Shown piece by piece: positions 40,444-49,210 of a stretch of 64,000 bases of DNA; positions within the stretch are counted from its first letter, which is position 1; the number at the start of each line of letters is the position of its first letter. This DNA is from Bartonella koehlerae C-29 (lineage in GTDB: Bacteria; Pseudomonadota; Alphaproteobacteria; Rhizobiales; Rhizobiaceae). The notes beneath the pieces are model-generated. The model saw nothing but the letters and a program-made list of their open reading frames with translations, did no database searches and had not been told where the DNA came from. A program made the position numbers and the translations under genes. The stretch covers positions 790,389 to 854,388 of the forward strand of contig NZ_KL407334.1 in the NCBI RefSeq assembly GCF_000706625.1, written 5' to 3'.

Positions 40444-42618
40444 CTAAAATCTTTGCACGAATGATACTTTAAAGTTACGACCAGGCTGGCTGTAATAATC
40501 CTTTGGTGTTGAACTTTTACCATCAGGAAGATCTGATACATTCCAATATTTTTCATTGAACAGATTATAAATACCAGCTCTTACAATAAAACCTTTCTCA
40601 CCGAATGGTTTCCACCAACCAGATACATCAACAACCTTATAGCCCGGAATTTTTTGATAATCAGAACCTTTAGCGACTTTATCACGTTTAGCAGATGAAG
40701 TAACTACAACATCTGCTCCCCAAGTTTCTTTTGCATACCCTAATCCGATAATTGCCTTTAAAGCTGGGATTGAGTTAAGATATTCATTTTTGTCAAGATC
40801 TTTTCCTTGCGAATAGGCAAGGGAGAAATTGCTATGGAAACCACTATTAAGAACCCAATGCATTTTTGTTTCAAAACCAAAAATACGTACGTTTGAAAGA
40901 TTCACATAGTGTCGACGTCCGAATCTAAATTCCTCTGATGACCCCTTATTTTCAGTAGTTATAAAGTTTTTATATTGATTAGTGAAGGCACTAAGTGAAC
41001 CACCAAAATTTGCATTTCCATATCGTATACCCACATCATATCCATTGCTTGTTTCTGATTTAAGATCAGGGTTTCCTTTTACATAGTAAAGAGGAGGCTT
41101 GACATAGGAGAGGTATAGCTCCGAAACACGCGGTGCACGAAAAGCCTGTGCCCATTGTGCGTAAAATGTTACTTGATCACGAACATCCCACTCTATACGT
41201 AATTTAGGAGAAAAACGCGAACCACTTCTTTCTGGAGGATATTCGTCAGAAATGAATGCTTTTTCATAAGAAGACGTTTTTTGAGGAGTGTGCTTGTACC
41301 AATCATAACGAACTCCTGGTATCAAACGGAAATGATCATCAGCGAAGCCAATTTGATTTTCGAAAGCAAAACCAAAATTGTAGCTGTTTGTATCCGGTGA
41401 ATCTGATCGATTAGCAGGCAAAAAGGCACATCCTTGCGCATACTCTTGCAAATGACAATTGTCTTTACCTAACAGATAATGATGAAATTGAGATGATAAA
41501 ATATTAGTAGAAAGCTTTAATGTATGACTTACTGTACCAATATTCACTTTTTTGAGAGCATGAGCGTTGAAACCATAACTAGTATTACGTAGGAAATTAT
41601 CTCTTAAATAATCTCCTTTTGGTGCTTCAACACGAAATCCATTCATAATATGATGATCAATTTGTCTTTGCCAATAAAGCTGTCCGGCAAATGCATCAAA
41701 CAGCGAGTCTTTATTGCCACTATAATTATAAGACAAAGAAAAACGCTCACGACGTCTGTTATCTTGATCATAAACGGAACCTGGAGCGTACCTTGTAGAT
41801 GCATTCAATGAATGCGTATTGATATTATAATCAAAACGTTCCGCGGTCAAACCAAAACGGTGACCGCCATTAAAATATTGATGAATTTTAAAAAGCAAAT
41901 TATTTTGGTCAAACTGAGCAGGGTTTTTACGTGTACGCTCTCCATAGCCCTCTACAGTTCCCATATTTTTACGTTCATGCCCTTCCACATGAGACCCTTG
42001 GAAAAGCAAGAATGTTTGGTTATTACGCACTGCAATAGCTTGATCTACGTGCCAACTGTTATCAACAGAATGATAATCACCCTTTATAAGACCACCCCAA
42101 TTCTTTTTTTCAGTAATAAGGTCTTCAGGATTAAGGGTACGTAAAGCAACAACACCTCCTAATGCACCGGATCCGTAAAGACTGGAATCAGATCCTTGAA
42201 TAACATCAAATGTAGAAAGCGCATTAAAATCAAAAGTTGTGTTTCCACCTGTCCCACGCACTATATCATTAAACCATGGAAGAGTAATGCCATCTATTGT
42301 TGTGAGAACACGATTTGCATCTAAACCACGAATCACAAAACTGTTATTTCTTGAGTTGTAGCTTACGGAAGGATTAAGGCGACTAACATCATGGACATCA
42401 CTTATTTGTTTTTCATTAATATCCTTAGCAGTCTTACGATCAGTCAAAATGGTTACCGAGTCCGAGACATCCTCTACTTTTTTCCCTTTAATAATGATGG
42501 GATTAAGTTCAGTTACACTACCAAAATTGTTGCTTTGTGCAAAAACAAATGAAGGTATAGAAACCGATAATGCACTTAAAATTGCACAACTTTTATAAAT
42601 ATTTTGTCTTGTTCGCAT
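40444..42618 (-). CDS. hutA: HutA TonB-dependent haem receptor
   Basis: A 724-residue outer membrane receptor. The signal peptide ends near 'FVFAQ'; a TonB-box-like stretch 'ELNPIIIKGKK' follows; the plug has 'NSFVIRGLDANRVLTTIDG' and 'SSLYGSGALGGVVALRTL'; the barrel ends with '...NFKVSFVQRF' and the terminal Phe. 'WAQAFRAPRVSELYLSY' is typical of haem/siderophore receptors. It moves haem across the outer membrane using energy from TonB, encoded divergently 100-150 bp away. The shared control region suggests joint iron regulation. Confidence 0.95.
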   Translation of the reverse strand: MRTRQNIYKSCAILSALSVSIPSFVFAQSNNFGSVTELNPIIIKGKKVEDVSDSVTILTDRKTAKDINEKQISDVHDVSRLNPSVSYNSRNNSFVIRGLDANRVLTTIDGITLPWFNDIVRGTGGNTTFDFNALSTFDVIQGSDSSLYGSGALGGVVALRTLNPEDLITEKKNWGGLIKGDYHSVDNSWHVDQAIAVRNNQTFLLFQGSHVEGHERKNMGTVEGYGERTRKNPAQFDQNNLLFKIHQYFNGGHRFGLTAERFDYNINTHSLNASTRYAPGSVYDQDNRRRERFSLSYNYSGNKDSLFDAFAGQLYWQRQIDHHIMNGFRVEAPKGDYLRDNFLRNTSYGFNAHALKKVNIGTVSHTLKLSTNILSSQFHHYLLGKDNCHLQEYAQGCAFLPANRSDSPDTNSYNFGFAFENQIGFADDHFRLIPGVRYDWYKHTPQKTSSYEKAFISDEYPPERSGSRFSPKLRIEWDVRDQVTFYAQWAQAFRAPRVSELYLSYVKPPLYYVKGNPDLKSETSNGYDVGIRYGNANFGGSLSAFTNQYKNFITTENKGSSEEFRFGRRHYVNLSNVRIFGFETKMHWVLNSGFHSNFSLAYSQGKDLDKNEYLNSIPALKAIIGLGYAKETWGADVVVTSSAKRDKVAKGSDYQKIPGYKVVDVSGWWKPFGEKGFIVRAGIYNLFNEKYWNVSDLPDGKSSTPKDYYSQPGRNFKVSFVQRF

Positions 42619-42767
42619 AACACATCATAACCTTTTGTTAAATCCCAATTTTGAAAACCATATTAAACATGATAAAAACAGTCAAGAAAAAAGTTGCAAT
42701 TTCAAAATAGCGTGTTTTAATGGAATTGAACGTCGATATTAAGCTTAGAATAACAGCGGAAGAAACG
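42619..42767. promoter_or_regulatory. divergent hutA / tonB control region
   Basis: About 150 bp separate the divergent hutA and tonB starts and must hold both promoters. An 8-bp inverted repeat, TTTTGAAA (about 42649) and TTTCAAAA (about 42701), spans the interval. I do not see a clean Irr, Fur or RirA consensus. The tonB ribosome-binding site (GGAAG, about 42758-42762) lies at the right end. Confidence 0.4.
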
Positions 42768-43547
42768 ATGAATTTTTCAGATACTAGGTGGTTATTAGCT
42801 CTTTGGATTGTTGCGTTTTTTGTCGCTTTCTTTTTGCATATAGTATTAGGAGCACAATTTTATTTTCCGAGTAATGGTGTACGTAATGGTACGCTTTCTT
42901 CGACGATTATGCTGACCTTTGCGCAAGAAATTGTCTATCCGGATAATGACGCAAATACGCCGAATCTTGATGCAGGTTTATCGAATTTAAGTACAGAACC
43001 AGAAGTGTTGCAGCCTGATTTTCCAGAGCAAGAGTCAGAGATATTGAAATCAGAAGATGAAGTTCAACCAGAAGAGCCTCAGCAGAATGGAGAAAAAAAT
43101 GATTTTTCACTTCTCAAACCTTTGAAGGAATCTTTTCCTCCAAAAGTAGAGCATAAAGCGTTTATCAAAAAACCAATACCGATATTTAAGACTGTACTAA
43201 AGCATTCCATTGTAGAGGCGCGTTCGTCTACTACCAATAAGGTCAGTCGTACAGCAGCGCATGAGGATGCATTGCTAGTGAAATGGTTAGCAAAAGTACA
43301 AGCACAACTGGAAAGGCAAAAAAATTATGTTGTAAAACAGCGTACCAGTGGTGAAAAAGGAACGGTGAAGTTAGAATTTAGGGTGCATGAGCAGGGAAAT
43401 ATTTTTTCTAGTCGTGTTGTAGTTTCTGCTGGTGATCCGGAACTTGATCGATTAGCCATGACGGCACTGCAACGTGTTGGTTCTTTTCCACCACCACCAC
43501 CATCAAAAGTAAATAAAATTATTCGAGTATCCTTAATATTTAGCTGA
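42768..43547 (+). CDS. tonB: TonB energy-transducing protein
   Basis: A 259-residue protein with an N-terminal membrane anchor (about 8-30), a long acidic Glu/Pro-rich periplasmic spacer ('EPEVLQPDFPEQESEILKSE'), a basic stretch, and the C-terminal TonB domain ('GTVKLEFRVHEQGNIFSSRV', 'AMTALQRVGSFPPPPP'). It transmits proton-motive force to HutA. ATG 42768 has a good ribosome-binding site; the in-frame ATG 42720 would add 16 charged residues without one. exbB and exbD are not in this window. Confidence 0.9.
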   Translation: MNFSDTRWLLALWIVAFFVAFFLHIVLGAQFYFPSNGVRNGTLSSTIMLTFAQEIVYPDNDANTPNLDAGLSNLSTEPEVLQPDFPEQESEILKSEDEVQPEEPQQNGEKNDFSLLKPLKESFPPKVEHKAFIKKPIPIFKTVLKHSIVEARSSTTNKVSRTAAHEDALLVKWLAKVQAQLERQKNYVVKQRTSGEKGTVKLEFRVHEQGNIFSSRVVVSAGDPELDRLAMTALQRVGSFPPPPPSKVNKIIRVSLIFS

Positions 43548-43669
43548 TTTTTACGGTTTTTTTTGTTAGTTTTCACACTCCTTAATGTTTACAATTGCTA
43601 TGATATTGTGGTCTATAAGTTGATGAAACGGAAAGAACTACTTTTTAGTGGATTGAGGCTTTCTCATTT

Positions 43670-45775
43670 TCATCGACCGGAAAGAAGATCAGCTTTTATA
43701 TCTGTTTTTCCAGTAAGTCTTGCTTTGTAAACTCCATAATTTTCCATGACACGCATCACGTAATTACGTGTTTCTGTATAAGGGATGCGTTCAATCCAAT
43801 CGATGACTTTATCAAGAGGTTGTCCTCGAGGATCACCATAGCGTTTTATCCACTCATTAACACGACGGGGGCCTGCATTATAACCGATAAGGGCCAATAT
43901 ATAGGATCCGTTAAAACGTTCCAATTGTTCGCCTAGAAAATGGGCACCTAACGTAGCATTATAACTGGCATCACTGCTGAATTTTTTTTGTGACCACGCG
44001 ATCGAATGCTTTTTTGCGAGTGCTTTTGCTGTTGTAGGAAGCAATTGGAGGATACCTTTTGCACCTGCTTTTGATATGGCTGTTGGGTTAAATTCGCTTT
44101 CTTGGCGTGCAATGGCATAGATAAGCGCTTTTCCTGCTACGGGAATATTGACAGAGGCTGTTATAGCACCGAGAGGGTGGGAAAGTGCACCAACATTTTT
44201 ACCTTGGAAAACAGCAGTTTTTCCAATTTTAAGGCTTGTATAATAGTCACCATTTTTTTCTGCCATAACAGCTAAAAGAGCTAATTCGCCGGGACTTTCT
44301 ATTTTTTCTCCGAGTTCTCTATAAAAAATTTTAGCAAAATCAGCATAGCCGACTGATTCAAGGCGTTGAATTGCTTGAATAGCTTTTCGTGCGTTAAAAC
44401 GTTGTCGCTCAGCGGTTGTTGGTTTAGGAAAGGAGATTTCTAGCTTTTTTTGATTAAGTCGTGAAGCTGCCATTTGACCATAATAAGTTGCACCAAAATG
44501 GGCTGCACGATGAAAATAATGCTGGGCATTTGTCTGTTCACCGAGAACTTCTGCTGTTCGTCCCATCCAATAATATCCACGGGATGCGGAAAGAGCTTTA
44601 GAAGATAATTGAGGAATATGCGAAAAATGTTGCATTGCCAATTGAGGATTATGAAGAAACCGTAATGCATACCATCCTGCATGAAATTCAGCATCGACTG
44701 CCAATGAAGAGGGCCTAGCAATGTGTGTTGCAACGAGTTGATAAGCAATTTTAGGTTTGTTTAAATCAAGCATTTCGCGAGAAAGAGCCCGTTGTTCTCT
44801 CCATAAGGCATGAGGATTCATAAGACGTAAGATATCTTTTGGTATTCTCATCATGCGTGTTGCGGCTTCACCATATTGTCTAGTTTGACGTAGATGGCGA
44901 ATGTGAGCAAATTGAAGGAGAGGATCTTTTTTCCATGATCGTTCTACAGCGCGTAATTTTTGTGCCGCTTGAGGATCATTTTTTTCGACGGCAACAAAAG
45001 CTTTAAAAAGGGATTGAGCATGGGCTAATTTTGCAATGCGTTCTGCTGCATCAAATCGATGTGCATAAAGCATAAATTGCATGCGTTTCAGATGATCGAT
45101 AGGCTGTAACGCTGCACTTGCATTTTTAAGAACAAACTTTTCTTCTTGTGCATTGAGCTTTGTTTTATACCACCATGGCGCGATGATGTGACGAGCACGT
45201 GCGGTTTGCCCAGTTGTGATAAGTGCTTTAGCATATGTAGCCATACCTTGTGCTGTAAGGGGTAAATGATGAGTAAATTTTTGGATAATCACCGGGGCGA
45301 AATTCGTTTCGTTAATAAAAGCACGTTCAGCATTGCGTTGCATAGTCGCTATACCAGGCCATCCTTTTAGTTCATTGATGGCATTGAATATTTCTAAGCT
45401 TGGTACATTGGCTTGACTTGATATCCCGATTGCCCATGTCAAAATATGGCGATCAAGGTTATTCTTTTCCATTGAATTACGAAGGCTGATAGTTTTTGCA
45501 ATATTATTGTTTGAAAGTGCATCTAAGCCTGCTTTAAGTTGTTTGAGCGTAGAAGTGTTTTTAGATGTAGAAATATTGTGGTTTGTCGTGTGAATCTGTT
45601 TAAAAGATTTTGTATCTTCTTTGTTTATGACAAAGGCGGTAGGACGAATCAAAGGGATTGGTACTTTTCGTTGCAAAAGAGTTGTTTGTGCACAGGCACT
45701 TGAAAATAAAATTGTTGTTTCAAGTATAAGTGCAGTAAAGGTTGATACGAAAAAAGAGGCGAAGAATGCATGCAT
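43670..45775 (-). CDS. slt: soluble lytic murein transglycosylase
   Basis: A 701-residue periplasmic peptidoglycan-cleaving enzyme. An N-terminal signal peptide (ending near 'SSACAQ') is followed by a long alpha-superhelical region (about 60-500) and a C-terminal lysozyme-like domain. The domain has the catalytic Glu in 'ARQESEFNPTAISKAGAKG', then 'LQLLPTTAKALA' and 'LALIGYNAGPRRVNEW'. Full length for the Slt70 family. It faces dapA in divergent orientation. Confidence 0.93.
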   Translation of the reverse strand: MHAFFASFFVSTFTALILETTILFSSACAQTTLLQRKVPIPLIRPTAFVINKEDTKSFKQIHTTNHNISTSKNTSTLKQLKAGLDALSNNNIAKTISLRNSMEKNNLDRHILTWAIGISSQANVPSLEIFNAINELKGWPGIATMQRNAERAFINETNFAPVIIQKFTHHLPLTAQGMATYAKALITTGQTARARHIIAPWWYKTKLNAQEEKFVLKNASAALQPIDHLKRMQFMLYAHRFDAAERIAKLAHAQSLFKAFVAVEKNDPQAAQKLRAVERSWKKDPLLQFAHIRHLRQTRQYGEAATRMMRIPKDILRLMNPHALWREQRALSREMLDLNKPKIAYQLVATHIARPSSLAVDAEFHAGWYALRFLHNPQLAMQHFSHIPQLSSKALSASRGYYWMGRTAEVLGEQTNAQHYFHRAAHFGATYYGQMAASRLNQKKLEISFPKPTTAERQRFNARKAIQAIQRLESVGYADFAKIFYRELGEKIESPGELALLAVMAEKNGDYYTSLKIGKTAVFQGKNVGALSHPLGAITASVNIPVAGKALIYAIARQESEFNPTAISKAGAKGILQLLPTTAKALAKKHSIAWSQKKFSSDASYNATLGAHFLGEQLERFNGSYILALIGYNAGPRRVNEWIKRYGDPRGQPLDKVIDWIERIPYTETRNYVMRVMENYGVYKARLTGKTDIKADLLSGR

Positions 45776-46023
45776 AGAAAAAAGACCTTGAAACCTTACT
45801 TTTTTGAAACACTCAAGTCTTTATAAGACACAAGCATGAAAAACGCGTTAATGCGGACTGATATTTTAAAGGAATTTTGGGAATTAAAGGAGAGAGATGC
45901 TAATCTCGTAAAAGCTTTTATGGAATTCATCTTGCTTCAATGATAGAGCAAGATTATGCTTTATCATAGATAATTTATGCAAGACGATTAAAAAAAGAAA
46001 GCGAACATTACAGGGAGTTTATC

Positions 46024-46908
46024 ATGCTCAAGGGAGCTGTGACCGCGCTTATAACACCGTTTGATGATAATGGCGCTATTGATGAGAAAGCATTTTGCAA
46101 TTTTGTCGAGTGGCAGATTACACAAGGGATCAATGGTGTAAGTCCTGTTGGTACAACGGGTGAATCACCAACTTTAACTCATGAAGAACATAAGAGGATT
46201 ATAGAATTATGTGTCGAGCAGGTTGCTAAGCGTGTTCCTGTCGTTGCTGGAGCAGGCTCAAATAGCACAAGTGAGGCTGTAGAGCTTGCACAGCATGCAG
46301 AGAAAGCAGGTGCAGATGCAGTCTTGGTTGTCACTCCCTATTATAATAGGCCTAATCAGAGGGGATTATACACACATTTTTCTTCCATTGCGAAAGCGAT
46401 TTCTATCCCAATTATAATTTATAATATTCCCGGTCGTTCTGTGATCGATATGGCTGTGGAGACGATGAGGGACCTGTGTCGGGATTTTAAAAATATCATT
46501 GGTGTGAAGGATGCAACGGGAAAAATTGAACGTGCTAGTGAACAACGTGAAAAGTGTGGTCAAGATTTTGTGCAGCTTTCTGGTGATGATTGTACAACAT
46601 TGGGTTTTAATGCACATGGGGGGGTGGGGTGTATTTCTGTTTCTTCCAATGTCGCTCCAAAACTTTGTGCAGAGTTTCATGCGGCTTGTTTGCGTGGTGA
46701 TTATAAGACAGCCCTCAAATTAAATGATCTTCTGATGCCTCTCAATCGTGCGGTGTTTATTGAACCAAGTCCTGCTGGTATTAAATATGCCGCTGCAAAA
46801 TTAGGGCTTTGTGGTGCTATTGTTCGCTCACCGATTGTTCCACTCTCGGATACCACAAAGAAGATTATTGATGCAGCGTTGCACCGTGCGGGTTTGCTTA
46901 AAGAATGA
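46024..46908 (+). CDS. dapA: DapA 4-hydroxy-tetrahydrodipicolinate synthase
   Basis: A 294-residue TIM-barrel aldolase that condenses pyruvate with aspartate semialdehyde for lysine and diaminopimelate. The Schiff-base lysine K162 is in '[15 protein letters not shown]'. '[16 protein letters not shown]', '[16 protein letters not shown]' and '[13 protein letters not shown]' are family blocks. ATG 46024 follows CAGGGAG. smpB begins 19 bp after its stop. Confidence 0.96.
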   Translation: MLKGAVTALITPFDDNGAIDEKAFCNFVEWQITQGINGVSPVGTTGESPTLTHEEHKRIIELCVEQVAKRVPVVAGAGSNSTSEAVELAQHAEKAGADAVLVVTPYYNRPNQRGLYTHFSSIAKAISIPIIIYNIPGRSVIDMAVETMRDLCRDFKNIIGVKDATGKIERASEQREKCGQDFVQLSGDDCTTLGFNAHGGVGCISVSSNVAPKLCAEFHAACLRGDYKTALKLNDLLMPLNRAVFIEPSPAGIKYAAAKLGLCGAIVRSPIVPLSDTTKKIIDAALHRAGLLKE

Positions 46909-46927
46909 AGTGATATATACTGTAGCC

Positions 46928-47404
46928 ATGAACAAAAAAAAGAACGCGCCAGTACGAAAAATAATTGCGGATAATCGTAAAGCCCGTTTTAATTATGAAA
47001 TTCTCGATAATCTTGAGGTCGGTTTGGTACTTCAGGGAGCGGAAGTGAAATCTTTGCGTTCCAATCATGCGAATATTGCTGAAAGTTATGCCAGCTTTGA
47101 GAATGGAGAATTATGGTTAGTGAATAGTTATATTCCTGAATATACGCAGGCTAATCGTTTTAATCATGAGCCGCGTCGTTTGCGTAAACTATTAATTTCA
47201 AAACGTGAAATGGCGCGTTTTTTTAATGCAACTTCTCGTGAAGGAATGACGCTTGTTCCCCTTAAGCTTTATTTTAATGAACGAGGGCGTGCTAAGCTAG
47301 AGATTGCTTTGGCACGTGGGAAGAAGCTTCATGATAAGCGTGAAACGGAAAAGAAACGTGATTGGGGGCGTGAAAAAGCAAGGCTTTTAAAAAGGTATGG
47401 ATGA
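46928..47404 (+). CDS. smpB: SmpB tmRNA-binding protein
   Basis: A 158-residue partner of tmRNA in rescue of stalled ribosomes. Core blocks are '[20 protein letters not shown]', '[19 protein letters not shown]' and a basic C-terminal tail ('[20 protein letters not shown]'). ATG 46928 ([20 protein letters not shown]) is the family start; the longer frame reading back into dapA is spurious. The tmRNA gene ssrA is not visible here. Confidence 0.95.
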   Translation: MNKKKNAPVRKIIADNRKARFNYEILDNLEVGLVLQGAEVKSLRSNHANIAESYASFENGELWLVNSYIPEYTQANRFNHEPRRLRKLLISKREMARFFNATSREGMTLVPLKLYFNERGRAKLEIALARGKKLHDKRETEKKRDWGREKARLLKRYG

Positions 47405-47449
47405 CAGGTCTGGTTTGTATGCTCTTTTTATAATGCGTTTAAGGAGGTT

Positions 47450-48118
47450 TCAGCAGTGATCGAGATATGTTTTTGCTGCTTCGAAAATCTGATGGAACAT
47501 AGCATCCGTTAAGCGACCAGTGTTGGTATTATAGCGTGAACAGTGATAACTTGAGAAGATGCGTAATCTGCCGATGTTGTTTATTTGTCCGTGTCCAAAG
47601 GGGTGGGTTAAAATTTTTGCATTGAGGGCACGAAGTGTTGAATGATGTGCAATGGTACCGAGGGTGATAACAGCTTTAAGTTTGGGAAGATTTGTTAAAA
47701 GAGGCGAAAAGAAATATCGGCAAGTGTTAATTTCTGTACCAGTAGGTTTATTTTCGGGGGGGACACAACGAACTGAATTAACAATTGCTGCATCAATCAG
47801 TTCAAGGGTGTCGTCAGCTCTTTCTTCAAATGTTCCTTTGGCAAAACCAAACTTTTTCAAAGTTGAATAAAGCAGGTGTCCAGCATAATCACCAGTAAAT
47901 GGGCGTCCAGTTCTGTTTGCGCCGCGTAATCCAGGAGCAAGGCCGACAATGAGAAGGCGTGTTGTGTCTGCCCCTTTATAGGGAAAGAATGGGCGCACCG
48001 GAGCATTATACCAGCTCGGTTCTTTTATACGCCAGTCGGAAATAAATTTGTGTAAACGCGGGCATAAATTGCAATTTTGCGGTGGTTCTGGGCAAAGCGG
48101 TTTTAATTGGCTATTCAT
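47450..48118 (-). CDS. family 5-type uracil-DNA glycosylase
   Basis: A 222-residue repair enzyme with the iron-sulfur cysteines of families 4/5: 'NCNLCPRL' near the N-terminus, 'SVRCVPPENKPT' and 'NTCRYF'. Motif A is 'IVGLAPGLRGANRTGRPF' and the C-terminal motif 'SYHCSRYNTNTGRL'. The GLAPG form with Ala-Pro is typical of family 5 (UdgB). ATG 48118 is preferred; an in-frame TTG at 48133 adds five residues and neither has a clear ribosome-binding site. It complements the family-4 enzyme at 25.2 kb. Confidence 0.88.
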   Translation of the reverse strand: MNSQLKPLCPEPPQNCNLCPRLHKFISDWRIKEPSWYNAPVRPFFPYKGADTTRLLIVGLAPGLRGANRTGRPFTGDYAGHLLYSTLKKFGFAKGTFEERADDTLELIDAAIVNSVRCVPPENKPTGTEINTCRYFFSPLLTNLPKLKAVITLGTIAHHSTLRALNAKILTHPFGHGQINNIGRLRIFSSYHCSRYNTNTGRLTDAMFHQIFEAAKTYLDHC

Positions 48119-48681
48119 GTGAGAAGCTATCAATCATTTTGTATAAATTTTTCCAGTTGTTTATAGGTTTTATGACCGATCATATTTTTATAAACAACCT
48201 ATAATGAATAACGGTCTTTTTATAACAGAGTTCAACATAAAATTATATTATGGCCGATTATTTTGCAAAGAGAGATACTCTTTAGTGATGTGTTCGATGA
48301 ATAAGATGTTAATGGGATGGAATTTCTTATTTTTAATAAATATCTTATTATAAAAAATGCACATAAAGCTGTTGTTATTGCAAAAGATTTTTAAGAGTTT
48401 AGAATGATTGATATCCCTTTAAAGGATCAAAGTCTCTAAGGAGAAGTATTTTGTCAAATACATGTTTGAATTAGCTCTTCTTAAAACTTTTTTTAAAGTA
48501 GTATTGATAACTAGCTCAAAGAGACTATGCGCTTTTCATAAAACTTCCAATAATTTTCTGCAATAAGCTTTTGAATAAAAAAATATTAAAGTTTGTGTTG
48601 TTTTTCTTGTGTTTTATTTTGATTATTGTATATATTTAACACTCACTATGAAACTTTTTAATCTTTAAGAAAGAGGCATAA
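48119..48681. other. intergenic region udg - rpoZ with alternative inverted repeats
   Basis: About 560 bp between divergent genes. No coding frame is supported. Next to the udg start are two mutually exclusive inverted repeats (48156-48204). The right end holds the rpoZ promoter and ribosome-binding site (AAGAGG, about 48671-48676). The rest is featureless AT-rich DNA. Confidence 0.45.
48156..48204. repeat. two overlapping inverted repeats in the udg leader
   Basis: GTTGTTTATA (48156-48165) pairs perfectly with TATAAACAAC (48189-48198). TTATAGGTT (48161-48169) pairs perfectly with AACCTATAA (48196-48204). The left and right arms overlap, so only one stem can form at a time. They lie about 40-90 bp upstream of the minus-strand udg start, probably in its promoter or leader. 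Confidence 0.55.
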
Positions 48682-49080
48682 ATGGCCCGTGTAACGGTAG
48701 AAGATTGTATTGATAAAGTCGATAATCGCTTTGAATTGGTGCTTTTAGCTGGACATCGGGCGCGTCAGATTTCACAGGGTGCGCAGATTACGGTTGATCG
48801 TGATAATGATAAAAATCCCGTTGTTGCTTTGCGTGAAATAGCAGAAGAAACATTATCTCCTGCCGATCTGAAAGAAGATCTTATTCATTCATTGCAAAAG
48901 CATGTGGAAGTGGATGAGCCAGAAATGGCAAGTGAATTTATTTCTCATTCAAGTGAATCTGGAAGTGTTTTGGGTACTTCTTTGGAAGAGGAGGGCGGTT
49001 CATTCGATCATATGTCTGAAGAAGAGCTTTTAGCGGGTATCGAAGGTTTGGTCGTTCCAGAGAAGAGTGACGATTATTAA
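48682..49080 (+). CDS. rpoZ: RNA polymerase omega subunit
   Basis: A 132-residue omega subunit. The N-terminal 65 residues are the conserved core: '[20 protein letters not shown]', '[14 protein letters not shown]', '[18 protein letters not shown]'. An acidic C-terminal tail follows, as in Rhizobiales. It supports RNA polymerase assembly and, in many bacteria, the response to ppGpp. Its neighbour is the ppGpp synthetase gene rsh, the usual pairing. Confidence 0.95.
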   Translation: MARVTVEDCIDKVDNRFELVLLAGHRARQISQGAQITVDRDNDKNPVVALREIAEETLSPADLKEDLIHSLQKHVEVDEPEMASEFISHSSESGSVLGTSLEEEGGSFDHMSEEELLAGIEGLVVPEKSDDY

Positions 49081-49210
49081 TTGCGGCGATTTACAGTACG
49101 AGAGCAAATATACGTTGTCATGCAAGGACGGTTATTTTTTTGGTCTTTTATTGATGAAATATTCATGTTCAATAAGGTTAGGTTTGTGAAAAAATAAAGG
49201 ATATGCTTGT

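Noticed and set aside
46811-46927. N-terminal extension of smpB into dapA
   Set aside because: The extra 39 residues are a frame-shifted reading of the dapA end; ATG 46928 gives the conserved SmpB N-terminus.
47440-47513. Perfect Shine-Dalgarno (AAGGAGG, plus strand) followed by GTG and an 18-codon frame after smpB
   Set aside because: The frame is very short, lies antisense within the udg 3' end and has no resemblance to a known leader; probably chance.
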